Below, one piece after another: positions 17,696 through 27,055 of a DNA stretch of 64,000 nucleotides. How positions within the stretch are numbered: position 1 is the first letter of the stretch; each line of letters starts with the position of its first letter. Under the pieces are notes generated by a model that was given only the letters and a program-made list of their open reading frames with translations, had not been told where the DNA came from and ran no database searches. Both the position numbers and the translations under genes were made by a program. This DNA comes from Halopseudomonas yangmingensis. GTDB lineage: Bacteria > Pseudomonadota > Gammaproteobacteria > Pseudomonadales > Pseudomonadaceae. The stretch is taken from NCBI RefSeq assembly GCF_900114825.1, contig NZ_FOUI01000002.1, positions 186,001 through 250,000 on the forward strand, written 5' to 3'.

Positions 17696-20600
17696 CTGTG
17701 GCCTCCAGCGCCTGACCGGCAAACAGCCGGTCCAGCGTCTCGATCAGTTGTCGGGACGGACGCGCCTGCCACAGGCCGGCGCCCGGCGCATCCACCCCGC
17801 GCAGGAACCAGTACACCGCCCCGCCGACATGCCGCTCATAGTCGTAGCCGGGCAGCCGCGCCTTCAGCTGCCGGTGCAGCGCCAGCACGTAAAACACGTA
17901 TTGCAGGTCGTAGCGGTGCGCCTGCACGCTCCGGGTCATCGCCGCCTGGCTGTAACTGCCAGCCTCCGACCCCAGCCAGTTGGACTTGTAATCCACCACC
18001 CAATAACGGCCCCGGTGTTCGAACACCAGATCGATATAGCCCTTGAACAGGCCATTGAGCTGGTCCGCCCCCAGTGGCGGATAGTTGCCCTCACCCGGGG
18101 TTTGCGCACGCACCAGCGCATCGATGCGGGTGGCCTTGACGCCGTGGGCGGCAAACAGGAACTGCATCTCGCTCTGGTACTGCCCCGCCTGCAGCTGCCC
18201 CAGACTGAACGGCTCGCCATCCAGTGACCAGACCTGACTCAGCAGTCGACCAAGCCAGTCCTGCAGGCACTCGGTCCACTCGCCCCAGCTGCGGCGCTGG
18301 CAGCGCGGTGCCAGCCAGGCCAGTCGCTGCGCCGGCTCGGCAGAGCGAACAAAGCCGTCCTCGGCGATTTTTTCCAGCAACCCATGCAGAAACACCCCCG
18401 GCTGCGGACCGCGCGGGAAGTTGTGCGGGCTGTGCGGCCGGCCGGCACCCGGCGGCAGAAACAGCGCCGGCACATCATGGTCCAGCGAGTAGCTGTCCTG
18501 GCCGTTGACCAGCGCACTGTAGGAACCTATCCACCAGTGCTCGAAGGGGGGATGCGCCGGCTGACGCTCGCAGAGGCTGGTCGCGGCCGGCGCGGGTGGC
18601 TGATAGAGCACCTCGCTGGTCTCTGGGGCGGGCACCAGATCAATCGCCGGGGGCTGCTGCCAGGCCTGCAGCCACTGGCCGAGTTGCGCTGATGACGGCA
18701 GCCGCTCACCACCGGCGAGCAACCAGGCCAGGGCGCTCTGGTGCAGCACCGAGGCCCTGGCATTGCCGCGTTTCAGGTCAGCCACACCCAGCCAGCAGGC
18801 ATGCCGGGCGCGGGTCAGTGCCACGTAGAGCAGGCGCAGGTCTTCGCCCAGACGTTCGCCATCGGCCTGCGCCAGCGCCTGCTCATCCACTGCCAGCTGC
18901 AGGCGGCGTGTTTCGCCGTCATGCAGCCACAGCGGACCTTTGCCATCCGCTGGCCGGCTGTGGGCAATAAAGGGCAGGAACACCAGCGGGTATTCCAGCC
19001 CCTTGGATTTGTGGATGGTTACCACCTTGACCAGCTCGGCGTCGCTTTCCAGCCGCAGCACCTGTTCCTCGGCACCATTGCCGGCGGCATCGTCCAGCCG
19101 CTCGGCCAGGTGGCGGATCAGCGCCTGCTCGCCATCCAGCTCGCGGCTGGCGGCCTGCAGCAGTTCGGCCAGATGCAGCAGGTTGGTCAGCCGGCGTTCG
19201 CCGTCGGCCTGTTGCAGCAGGCGGGCGGGCAAGCGAAAGCGGTGCAGCAGCTGCTGCAGCATCGGCAGCACGCCCTGACGCAACCAGACGCGGCGCAGGG
19301 CATGGAACTGCTCGACCTGCTGTTCCCAGTAACGCTCATCCTGATTCAGCCGTTCCAATTCGGCCCAGCGCAACCCCAGTCCGGGGCTGGCCAGCGCCGC
19401 ACGCAGCAGGCGGTCATTGCCCGGATCGGCGCAGGCCCGCAGCCAGCGCAGCACATCCGCCGCCTCCAGGCTGGCGAACACCGAATCCTTGTCCGACAGA
19501 TAGACACTGCGCACCCCGCGCGCGGCCAATGCCTGACGGATGCACTGCGCCTCCTTGCCGGTGCGCACCAGCACTGCCATGTCTGCCGGCCTGACGCCCA
19601 CCAGTGCCTGCCCGGGCCGGGCAAAGCCGGCCTCACCGGCCTGCCCGGCGCGCAGCAGCTCGACCATCGCCGTGGCGCAGCGCTCGGCCATCTGCTGGCG
19701 GTATTCATCGCCGCTCAACGGCTGCTCGCTGTCCAGCTGCCACACCGTCAGCGCCGGCGCGGCCTGGCCATCACGCTGCCAGATTTCCTTGCGCCCCTGT
19801 GCCAACACCGGCAGGAACGGCAAGGGATGCTGGTCGCCCTGACGGAAATGGAAGGCCCCCCTGGGATTGTTCGCCTCGGCCAGACTGAATACCCGGTTCA
19901 CTGCGTCCACCATCGACTGGCTGGAGCGGTAGTTGGTATCCAGGTTCTCGTGGCGCCCGTGCGTATCGCGGCGGGCCTTGAGGTAGGTGTGGATATCCGC
20001 ACCACGGAAGCTGTAGATGGCCTGTTTGGGGTCACCAATCAGCAGCAGGGCGCTGTCCTGATCATTGCTGGCAACCCGGTACACCGCATTGAAAATGCGG
20101 TACTGCAGCGGGTCGGTATCCTGGAATTCATCAATCATCGCCACCGGGAACTGCTGGCGGATTACCTCGGCCAGCCGCCCGCCGTTCTCGCCCTGCAGGG
20201 CCGCATCCAGTCGCTTGAGCATATCGTCAAAGCCCATCTGCGCGCGGCGCCGTTGCTCCTGCTCGAAGCGCGCGGCGATCCAGCCGGCGGCGTGGGTCAG
20301 GGCGTCCTGTTCCGGGTTCGGCAGCGCCGCCAGATCCTGCTTCAGCTGGCTGATTGCGGCGATGGCCGGATGCGCCGGCGGGCTGCCCTGCTTCCAGGCC
20401 TCGGCCAGTCCTTTCTCACTGAGGCGGTGCCAGGCCGAATCAGTCAGGTTCGGCTGTTGCTGCTCCGCTGCATTGGCCCAGTCGCGCAGGCTGGCCAGCC
20501 AGGGGGCAAAATAGCGGCGTTGCAATTTTTTGCCATCCACCAGTTTTTGCTCGATGGCCTGCTCCAGCAACTGTTCCAGCTCATCGGCCCAGGCGGCCCA

Positions 20601-21305
20601 GGGTGATTTCAGCGCCGTCAGGCTGGCGGCACGCTGCGCCAGACTGTCGCCAATCAGCACCTGCAACTCACCGCCCGTGGCTAACGGCGGCTCCGCCAGC
20701 AACGGCCTGACCTTGTCCAGCAGGGCCTCGGGCGCGCCCCAGTGCTCGGCCACCCAGTCCAGCGCCGCGCCCGCCAGCGGGTAGCAGTGCTGCCGCCAGT
20801 AGTCGCGTGCGACCTCGGCCCGCAGCTCGCGCTGGTCGGTTTCCAGTGTCTGTTCAAACAGGCTGCCGCTGTCGAAGGCATGCTCGCGCAGCATGCGCTG
20901 GCACCAGCTGTGGATGGTCGAGACCGCCGCCTGGTCCATCCACTGGGCAGCGATCTCCAGCGTGCGTGCGCTGGCTGACCACTGCGCTGGCGGGGTCTGC
21001 TGGCACAGCCTGGCGATGATCGGATCGGGATTGGCCGCCTGCTGGCGGAAGGCATTGGCCGCCTCCACCAGTCGCGCACGAATGCGGTCGCGCAGCTCCT
21101 GGGTGGCGGCGTCGGTAAAGGTCACCACCAGAATCTCCGGCGGCAACAGGGCGCGCGGGAAATCCCCTTCGCCGCCCTGCCCCAGCACCAGCCGCAGGTA
21201 CAGCGCGGAGATGGTAAAGGTCTTGCCGGTACCGGCACTCGCCTCGATCAGCCGGCTGCCGCGCAGCGGGCAACGCAGTGCCAGCGGTAAACTCGACTGC
21301 GTCAT
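17688..21305 (-). CDS. recB: Exodeoxyribonuclease V beta subunit RecB
   Basis: A 1205-residue protein, close to the E. coli length. Walker A is EASAGTGKTFTISALYLRL at about 22-40. UvrD-type motifs follow: VAMIDEFQDTDPLQYRIF near 390, LLIGDPKQAIYSFRGADI near 440 and VTIHKSKGLEYPLVFLPF near 750. The C-terminal nuclease domain carries Asp in FKGYIDLVFEH and DYKSNWLG, matching the E. coli D1067/D1080/K1082 site. RecB supplies the 3'-5' helicase and the only nuclease of the complex. The start overlaps recC by 4 bases. Confidence 0.97.
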   Translation of the reverse strand: MTQSSLPLALRCPLRGSRLIEASAGTGKTFTISALYLRLVLGQGGEGDFPRALLPPEILVVTFTDAATQELRDRIRARLVEAANAFRQQAANPDPIIARLCQQTPPAQWSASARTLEIAAQWMDQAAVSTIHSWCQRMLREHAFDSGSLFEQTLETDQRELRAEVARDYWRQHCYPLAGAALDWVAEHWGAPEALLDKVRPLLAEPPLATGGELQVLIGDSLAQRAASLTALKSPWAAWADELEQLLEQAIEQKLVDGKKLQRRYFAPWLASLRDWANAAEQQQPNLTDSAWHRLSEKGLAEAWKQGSPPAHPAIAAISQLKQDLAALPNPEQDALTHAAGWIAARFEQEQRRRAQMGFDDMLKRLDAALQGENGGRLAEVIRQQFPVAMIDEFQDTDPLQYRIFNAVYRVASNDQDSALLLIGDPKQAIYSFRGADIHTYLKARRDTHGRHENLDTNYRSSQSMVDAVNRVFSLAEANNPRGAFHFRQGDQHPLPFLPVLAQGRKEIWQRDGQAAPALTVWQLDSEQPLSGDEYRQQMAERCATAMVELLRAGQAGEAGFARPGQALVGVRPADMAVLVRTGKEAQCIRQALAARGVRSVYLSDKDSVFASLEAADVLRWLRACADPGNDRLLRAALASPGLGLRWAELERLNQDERYWEQQVEQFHALRRVWLRQGVLPMLQQLLHRFRLPARLLQQADGERRLTNLLHLAELLQAASRELDGEQALIRHLAERLDDAAGNGAEEQVLRLESDAELVKVVTIHKSKGLEYPLVFLPFIAHSRPADGKGPLWLHDGETRRLQLAVDEQALAQADGERLGEDLRLLYVALTRARHACWLGVADLKRGNARASVLHQSALAWLLAGGERLPSSAQLGQWLQAWQQPPAIDLVPAPETSEVLYQPPAPAATSLCERQPAHPPFEHWWIGSYSALVNGQDSYSLDHDVPALFLPPGAGRPHSPHNFPRGPQPGVFLHGLLEKIAEDGFVRSAEPAQRLAWLAPRCQRRSWGEWTECLQDWLGRLLSQVWSLDGEPFSLGQLQAGQYQSEMQFLFAAHGVKATRIDALVRAQTPGEGNYPPLGADQLNGLFKGYIDLVFEHRGRYWVVDYKSNWLGSEAGSYSQAAMTRSVQAHRYDLQYVFYVLALHRQLKARLPGYDYERHVGGAVYWFLRGVDAPGAGLWQARPSRQLIETLDRLFAGQALEATDA

Positions 21306-24300
21306 GCCTCGTCCTCCTGCGCGCTGATTACCAGCAACTGCTGATCCTGCAAATCCAGCAAGGGCCGGTAAAGCTGTTCAGCCCAGTCGTTGAAACCGGC
21401 CGCCTGCAGGCTGGCAAAGTCCGGGAAGCTGCGTTGCAGGACCACACTGCGGCCCACTTCGCCTGTCTGGCGCTCACGACCTTCATAGTATTTCGCGGCC
21501 TTGCCCGGGTCCGCGTCCCTGAGCCAGAGCATGGCGCTTTCCAGCGCCAGCGGCAGCGGCTGGCACAGGCCCTGCTGAAAACCCTGTAACCAGCGCTGCA
21601 GAATCGCCTGTGCGCTCTGTGGCTCCACCGCATAGAGCGCCAGACTGGCATCCCCGGCGATCAGGCAGCCCTGCGCCGGCACACCACCGGCACAGGCCAG
21701 CAGGTGGCGGCACAGTGCGCCCAGTACCCGGTGCCAGCGCAGGGTTTTCTGCTTACCCTTGCCATCCAGCAGACGACCGGTTTCCAGCTGCAGCAGCATC
21801 TGCCCATCCACCGCGCTGGCGCTGCGCCAGCCGCCCAGCCAGTCCTGCAAGCGGATGCCCGGTGCCGCTGCCGTCACCGCCAGCGGCTGTGCCAACGGGG
21901 TGTCCCAGAGCTCCAGCAATTGCCGGTAACGCACCAGCTGGTCGCGCAGCGGCTCAATCAGACTCTGGCGTTCGCGCTCGCCAAAACCGGCCAGCGGCAG
22001 GCTGCCGCGCTCGGTCAGGCGCACTGACTGCTGTTCCAGCACCTGCGCCCAGTCGGCATCCATCCCGCTGGCCAGGGTACGCTGCAGCAACCACTGGCTG
22101 AGGTTGTGACGCTGCAGGCCATCGAGGGCAAAAGGCTCGTCGTCTTCGGCCTGCAACTGCTCCTCAGCGAACCAGACCTTCAGCCGCCGGGTAAAAAAGT
22201 GTTCCGCCGGGCGGCGCAGAAAACCCTGCAGCGCGCTTGCATCAATCGGCTCATCCAGGCTGGCGGGCGCCAGCGGGCTGTCGGCCACCTGTGTCAGCGG
22301 TGCCTCGTGCAGTACCCGCCAGTCACGGGCATAGCTGAACAGGCGTGGCTGGCTGCCATCGAAATACTGTCGACTGAACGGCTGCAACGGGTGTTCGGTG
22401 GTCAGTGCCGCCAGCAGATCCTGCTGCGGGTCGGCACAGCGCCAACCGGCGGCCAGATGGTCGCGCAGCTGACCGATCAACACCGAGGGCGGGCGTTCAC
22501 CATTGTCACGGATACTGCGCCCAACCCAGCTGATATACAGGCTGTCGCGGGCCGACAGCAGCGCCTCGAGCAACAAATAACGGTCATCCTCGCGGCGCGA
22601 GCGGTCGCCCGGGCGGTAGTCACTGGCCATCAGGTCGAAATCCAGCGGTGGCTGGGCGCGCGGGTAGTCGCCATCGTTCATGCCGAGCAGACAGACCATA
22701 CGAAAGGGAATCGCACGCATCGGCATCAGGGTGCAGACATTCACCGCCCCGGCCAGAAAACGCTGGCTTAGCTGTTGCTGACCGACGCCCTGCAACCAGG
22801 CCTCAGCAACCACATTGAGCGGCAGGGCCTCCTCCAGCCCCACCTCGGCACACAGCTCCAGCCACTGGTCGAGACTCTGCTGCAGCTGGCCGATCAGCAG
22901 CTGATCGGTCTCACTGGCGGGCGTCAGAAAGTCCGCCAGCAGCTGGCTCAGGCGTTTACTCCAGGCCACCGGGGAAGCCGGGCTGGCCAGTGCCTGCTCA
23001 TGCCGGTCGAGTGCCTGCAGCAGCTGATCCAGCGGGCCGATCAAGGCGGCATCCAGCCCGCCCACCTCGTCATAGGGCTCGATAGCGCCCCAGGCCGCCT
23101 GCTGGCCACTGGCATAGCCCAGCAGCATGCGTCGCCAGCCAAAGCGCCAGCTGTTGTGCTCCAACCCGGCGGGCAGCCCGCGCGCGCTGCGCCGCTGCTG
23201 GTCCAGCCCCCAGCGGATGCCGGCGCCCTCGATCCAGCGCTGCAGCGTCGGCAAATCGCTTTCTTCCAGGCCAAAGCGGTTGCGCAATGCCGGCACATCC
23301 AGCAGGTCCAGCACCTCGCTGACCGGCAGCCGGCTGTGCGGCAGTTGCAGCAGATGCTCCAGGGCAATCAGCAGGGGCTCGCGGCCACGCTGGTTCTGGT
23401 CGGCCAGGGTGTAGGGAATGTAACGCGGGTCATCCGCTGCGTACTGGCCGAACACCGCCTGGATATGCGGCGCGTAGGTGTCCACCTCGGGCAGCATGAC
23501 AATCACATCGCGCGGACGCAGGTTCGGGTCACGGGCAAAGGCGTCCAGCAACTGGTCATGCAGGATTTCCACCTCGCGCTGCGCACTGTGGGCGATATGC
23601 AGGCGGATCGAGCTGTCCAGCAGCTGTGCCGGCGCCCCCGCCTGCGGCGACTCACAGGCCAGCGCCGGCCAGCGCTCGCGGGTCTCCGCCAGTGGCCGCA
23701 GCTCAAGGATATCCTGCTGCAGCTGTTGCAGCAGGCTGTTGCCCTCCGGCGCTTCAAACAGATCCACACGACCGCCATTGATCGCGGCAAAGCGCGCCTC
23801 GTAGCTGCTGCGTTCGTCGTGCACATCAAGCAGGTTGATATAGTCGCGGCCCTGTTTGCCCCAGGCCGCCAGCAACGGATGGGCATGCTGGTGCAGGGTG
23901 CTGTCGTCGAGTTGCGGCGGGCTGCCGGGGCGCGCCTGCTGGCGCCGGTACTGGTGGCTGAGCAGCTCGCGGTCGGCGACGATATCGCCCCAGTAGAACT
24001 GGCAGGGATTGAGCACCGCCAGCAGCACCTGACTGAAACGTCCCAGCGCCGCCAGCGCCTCCAGGGTCTGTGCCGGCAACGAGGAAATACCGAACACTAT
24101 TACCCGCCGTGGCAGCCCCGCCGGACGCTCGTTGGCATTCAGCAACGCCTGCAGTGCCCGCGGGTGCACCCCGGCCCGGCTGTTGCTGAGCTGTTCGCTG
24201 CCAACATCGGCGAGTACCGCACGCCAGAGCGCCGGCTGCCAGTGCTCATGGGTATCCAGTGGCCGGCTGCCTTTGCGTGCCAGAGCGATACTGTCGTCTC

Positions 24301-24799
24301 CGGCGGCCCAGGCATTCAACCAGTCAGCCCGATAGACCTGATACTGATCGAACAGGTCGGCCAGTCGCTCGGCCAGCTGATAGCGCTTGCGGCAGTCGTC
24401 ATCGTCGGCGAGAAAGCGCTGCAGCGGGGCAAACGCCGGCTCACCGAGCAGGCCCGGCAGCAGGCGCAGCAGCCGCCAGGTCAGCGGCTGCTTGTCCAGT
24501 GGAGAAGTTTTCGGAACGCTGTCCCGGCCAAGCACAGCGCGGTACATATCCCAGAGAAATTGCGCCGGCAACTGCACATCTATTGCTGCCGCAATGCCGC
24601 AGCCACCCTGCTCGCGGTCCGCCGCCAGGGCCATTTCCAGCCACTGGGCGATGCCGTTGCTCTGCACCAGCACCAGCTCATTTTCCAGCGGTGCCAGCGG
24701 GTGCTCGCGCATCCAGTCGACCAGCAGCTGGCGCAGGCTTTCCAGGCGGTTGCCATGCAGAATCATGAATCCGGGGCTGAGCTGACTGGCATCCTGCAT
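21302..24799 (-). CDS. recC: Exodeoxyribonuclease V gamma subunit RecC
   Basis: A 1165-residue protein, first gene of recC-recB-recD. It opens [20 protein letters not shown], the conserved RecC start. It contains a degenerate helicase fold without a working Walker A, as expected of the Chi-scanning subunit. Typical segments are [36 protein letters not shown] and the run [23 protein letters not shown] 24799 has AGGAA 6 bases upstream; the in-frame TTG at 24805 is not needed. Which Chi-like sequence is recognised cannot be told from this. Confidence 0.96.
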   Translation of the reverse strand: MQDASQLSPGFMILHGNRLESLRQLLVDWMREHPLAPLENELVLVQSNGIAQWLEMALAADREQGGCGIAAAIDVQLPAQFLWDMYRAVLGRDSVPKTSPLDKQPLTWRLLRLLPGLLGEPAFAPLQRFLADDDDCRKRYQLAERLADLFDQYQVYRADWLNAWAAGDDSIALARKGSRPLDTHEHWQPALWRAVLADVGSEQLSNSRAGVHPRALQALLNANERPAGLPRRVIVFGISSLPAQTLEALAALGRFSQVLLAVLNPCQFYWGDIVADRELLSHQYRRQQARPGSPPQLDDSTLHQHAHPLLAAWGKQGRDYINLLDVHDERSSYEARFAAINGGRVDLFEAPEGNSLLQQLQQDILELRPLAETRERWPALACESPQAGAPAQLLDSSIRLHIAHSAQREVEILHDQLLDAFARDPNLRPRDVIVMLPEVDTYAPHIQAVFGQYAADDPRYIPYTLADQNQRGREPLLIALEHLLQLPHSRLPVSEVLDLLDVPALRNRFGLEESDLPTLQRWIEGAGIRWGLDQQRRSARGLPAGLEHNSWRFGWRRMLLGYASGQQAAWGAIEPYDEVGGLDAALIGPLDQLLQALDRHEQALASPASPVAWSKRLSQLLADFLTPASETDQLLIGQLQQSLDQWLELCAEVGLEEALPLNVVAEAWLQGVGQQQLSQRFLAGAVNVCTLMPMRAIPFRMVCLLGMNDGDYPRAQPPLDFDLMASDYRPGDRSRREDDRYLLLEALLSARDSLYISWVGRSIRDNGERPPSVLIGQLRDHLAAGWRCADPQQDLLAALTTEHPLQPFSRQYFDGSQPRLFSYARDWRVLHEAPLTQVADSPLAPASLDEPIDASALQGFLRRPAEHFFTRRLKVWFAEEQLQAEDDEPFALDGLQRHNLSQWLLQRTLASGMDADWAQVLEQQSVRLTERGSLPLAGFGERERQSLIEPLRDQLVRYRQLLELWDTPLAQPLAVTAAAPGIRLQDWLGGWRSASAVDGQMLLQLETGRLLDGKGKQKTLRWHRVLGALCRHLLACAGGVPAQGCLIAGDASLALYAVEPQSAQAILQRWLQGFQQGLCQPLPLALESAMLWLRDADPGKAAKYYEGRERQTGEVGRSVVLQRSFPDFASLQAAGFNDWAEQLYRPLLDLQDQQLLVISAQEDEA

Positions 24800-25015
24800 G
24801 GGCAATTCCTGTGGCTGACGGCGACCAGCATAGTATCAGGGCCGTCTGCGACAATGCAGGTCGCAATCCACCGGCGCAAAGCTGATCAAATAGCTGTTAT
24901 GCCAACGCGGTCACCGATGACTTGGCCAGCTATGCCGCCCGGCAGCGGTCGCAATTTGTTACAATCGCCGGCTTCTGCGGCACCGATCCGCCTTACCCAC
25001 GACCCAGGAGCCGAG

Positions 25016-25357
25016 ATGAGCGACTTCCCCGCCTGCCCGCAATGCCAATGTGAATGGACCTATAGCGACGGCAACCTTTTGATCTGCCCCGAATGCGCCC
25101 ATGAGTGGAGCGCCGACGCCGTCAGCGCAGACGCCGATCAGCAGCGACAGATCCGCGATGCCAACGGCAACCCGCTGGCCGATGGCGACACTGTGACGGT
25201 GATCAAGGACCTCAAGGTCAAGGGCAGCTCGTTGGTGGTCAAGGTTGGCACCAAGGTGCGCAATATCCGCCTGGTGGATGGCGACCACGATATCGATTGC
25301 AAGATCGACGGTATCGGTGCGATGAAGCTGAAGTCGGAGTTCGTGCGCAAGGCCTGA
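25016..25357 (+). CDS. yjdM: Zinc-ribbon alkylphosphonate-associated protein YjdM (PhnA family)
   Basis: A 113-residue protein. The N-terminal zinc ribbon is [10 protein letters not shown]-(x8)-CPECAHEW. The C-terminal KOW/SH3-like part carries [20 protein letters not shown] and [20 protein letters not shown]. This is YjdM, formerly PhnA. It was once named for phosphonoacetate hydrolase but is not that enzyme, and its role is undefined. AGGAG lies 5 bases ahead of the ATG. The gene is divergent from recC and convergent with the YeeN-type gene. Confidence 0.9.
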   Translation: MSDFPACPQCQCEWTYSDGNLLICPECAHEWSADAVSADADQQRQIRDANGNPLADGDTVTVIKDLKVKGSSLVVKVGTKVRNIRLVDGDHDIDCKIDGIGAMKLKSEFVRKA

Positions 25358-25376
25358 GAGGACTTAACAGCACAGC

Positions 25377-25397
25377 GCGACCGCCAACGGCGGTCGC
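25377..25397. terminator. GC-rich hairpin between convergent genes
   Basis: GCGACCGCC and GGCGGTCGC pair perfectly with a 3-base loop, midway between the stops of yjdM and the YeeN-type gene. There is no T tract, so it may work in both directions or only protect transcript ends. Confidence 0.5.
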
Positions 25398-25411
25398 TGG
25401 CTGGCAACAAC

Positions 25412-26128
25412 TCAGAACTCGGCGTTGTGGTAGACGTTCTGCACGTCGTCGAGATCGTTGAGCATGTCCATGAACTTGTCGAACAGGGCGACATCCTCAC
25501 CCTCGATGGTGCAGCTGGTCTGCGGCAGGAACTGGATCTCGTCGACCGCAAAGTCGATATCACCCAGCGCATCGGTAAGCGCCTGCTTGGCCTTGGCATA
25601 CTCGGTATTGGGGGTGAATACGGTGATCTTGCCGCCTTCGTTCTCGATGTCGGTGACATCCACGTCGGCTTCCATCAGCGCCTCAAGGACCTTCTCCTCG
25701 TCATCACCGGCAAAGCTGAAAATCGCGCAGTGGTCAAACATGTGGCTGACGCTGCCCGGGGTACCCATCTTGCACTTGGTCTTGGTAAAGCAATGGCGTA
25801 CATCGGCGATGGTGCGGTTCGGGTTGTCGGTCAGGCAATCGACGATGACGATGCAGTTGCCCGGACCAAAACCTTCGTAGCGAGCCACCGAGAAATCTTC
25901 ACCACCAGCGCCCTTGGCCTTGTCGATGGCCTTGTCGATCACGTGGGCGGGAACCTGGTCCTTCTTGGCGCGCTCGATCAGGCCGCGTAGCGTCAGGTTG
26001 CCGGACGGGTCCACGCCACCAGACTTGGCGCTGACGTAGATCTCGCGGGCATACTTGCTGTACAGCTTGGTCTTCATGTCGGCCGTCTTGGCCATGGATT
26101 CCTTGCGGTTCTGAAAGGCGCGCCCCAT
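25412..26128 (-). CDS. YebC/PmpR (TACO1) family protein, YeeN type
   Basis: A 238-residue protein. It opens [19 protein letters not shown] and continues [20 protein letters not shown], then [15 protein letters not shown] and [20 protein letters not shown]. The C-terminus [10 protein letters not shown] is typical of the family. Proteobacteria often carry two paralogues: YebC beside ruvC and a YeeN-like one. The neighbourhood without ruv genes and the N-terminus fit the YeeN type. TACO1-family proteins have been reported as DNA-binding regulators and, more recently, as ribosome-associated factors that relieve stalling. Which applies here is unknown. Confidence 0.88.
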   Translation of the reverse strand: MGRAFQNRKESMAKTADMKTKLYSKYAREIYVSAKSGGVDPSGNLTLRGLIERAKKDQVPAHVIDKAIDKAKGAGGEDFSVARYEGFGPGNCIVIVDCLTDNPNRTIADVRHCFTKTKCKMGTPGSVSHMFDHCAIFSFAGDDEEKVLEALMEADVDVTDIENEGGKITVFTPNTEYAKAKQALTDALGDIDFAVDEIQFLPQTSCTIEGEDVALFDKFMDMLNDLDDVQNVYHNAEF

Positions 26129-26203
26129 AAACTGGATTCCTGTTGCGGATTGAAAATGGTGCCGGGAATTCTACCCCAGCAGGGCGGCAAATTCGTGCTT
26201 TTT

Positions 26204-26899
26204 TCAGCGCACCTGAAACGCCTCAAAGCCACAGCCGAGTTGCGCCCACAGCGGCGCGAGTTCCTCATCAGCGATACTCTTGCCAAGCGCAGGGTCAAGC
26301 ATGCGGTCACTACGCACCGGCTGCACCACCCAGTGCCGCACGCCAAGCCCGCGCAAGTGCTGCGCCAGTTGCCGCAGCGACTCGCCATTGGTTTGCTGCC
26401 AATGCACCGTGGTACGGCACTCGAAATTCACGCCGGAGGCCAGCAACAGATCCAGACTGGTCCAGTTGGCCTGCGCCGCGCCGCTGCACCCAGTCACGGC
26501 GTCCACCTGTGAGGGCAACCCCTTGATGTCGAAGCCGACCCAGTCACACAGCGGCAACACCCGCTGCAAGGCCGTCGGCTTGATACCTGCAGTATGCAGT
26601 CCGACCTTGAAACCCAGCGCACGCACCTGCCGCATGGCCTCACCCAGCATTGGCTGCAAGGTGGCTTCACCGCCACTGAATACCACGGCATCCAGTAAGC
26701 CCTGACGCTGCTGCAAAAAGGCCAGAACATCGTCCCAGCCCAGACCCGGACGACTGGCACGGGCGGCTAGCAGCTCCGGATTGTGGCAATAGCCGCAGCG
26801 CCAGGCACAGCCCTGGCAGAACACCACGCAAGCCAGCAATCCCGGGTAATCGATGGTGGTCAGCGGGGTTAACCCGCCGACCTGCACGCCATGGCTCAT
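26204..26899 (-). CDS. nrdG: Anaerobic ribonucleotide reductase activating protein NrdG
   Basis: A 231-residue radical-SAM enzyme. The cluster motif C-x3-C-x2-C is CAWRCGYC in VVFCQGCAWRCGYCHNPEL. FSGGEATLQP is the SAM-binding GGE motif. It uses a [4Fe-4S] cluster and SAM to place a glycyl radical on the NrdD system. This is the longer pyruvate-formate-lyase-activase-like NrdG (E. coli NrdG is about 154 residues). The start overlaps the stop of the small glycyl-radical gene by 4 bases (ATGA), so the two are translationally coupled. Its substrate here should be that separate 52-residue protein. Confidence 0.93.
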   Translation of the reverse strand: MSHGVQVGGLTPLTTIDYPGLLACVVFCQGCAWRCGYCHNPELLAARASRPGLGWDDVLAFLQQRQGLLDAVVFSGGEATLQPMLGEAMRQVRALGFKVGLHTAGIKPTALQRVLPLCDWVGFDIKGLPSQVDAVTGCSGAAQANWTSLDLLLASGVNFECRTTVHWQQTNGESLRQLAQHLRGLGVRHWVVQPVRSDRMLDPALGKSIADEELAPLWAQLGCGFEAFQVR

Positions 26900-27054
26900 C
26901 CGCGCACACTGGCCTGTTCGCGGAACGGCAGGCGTTCGCGGTGTTCGGACTGCTTGCCTGGATTGAAGGCACTCACCGGGCGGTGATAGCCCATCACCCG
27001 AGTCCAGACTTCACAGGGCTGACGCAGTTCGTTGGGCAGTTGGTTAACGTTCAT
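26896..27054 (-). CDS. Free-standing glycyl-radical domain of class III ribonucleotide reductase
   Basis: A 52-residue protein starting MNVNQLPNELRQPCEVWTRV and continuing MGYHRPVSAFNPGKQ. The segment RVMGYHRPVSAFNPGKQSEH is the C-terminal glycyl-radical motif of NrdD proteins, with the radical Gly at residue 22. Here it is a gene of its own. The nrdD stop lies one base before this ATG and in another frame. AAGGAG (27061-27066) lies 6 bases ahead of the ATG, so this is a proper translation start and not the tail of a frameshifted nrdD. The last 4 bases overlap nrdG. The arrangement recalls the glycyl-radical spare part GrcA/YfiD. This small protein probably docks on NrdD and is activated by NrdG. 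Confidence 0.88.
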   Translation of the reverse strand: MNVNQLPNELRQPCEVWTRVMGYHRPVSAFNPGKQSEHRERLPFREQASVRG

Positions 27055-27055
27055 T

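Noticed and set aside
18741-20606. A 621-codon plus-strand frame opposite recB
   Set aside because: recB is a complete, motif-rich gene; the opposite frame has no ribosome binding site or recognisable domain.
22775-25015. Long open frame on the plus strand opposite recC
   Set aside because: It mirrors recC over its length and its protein is low in complexity and Gln/Arg rich, as antisense frames of GC-rich genes are. Only the last 342 bases, from 25016, are the real yjdM gene.
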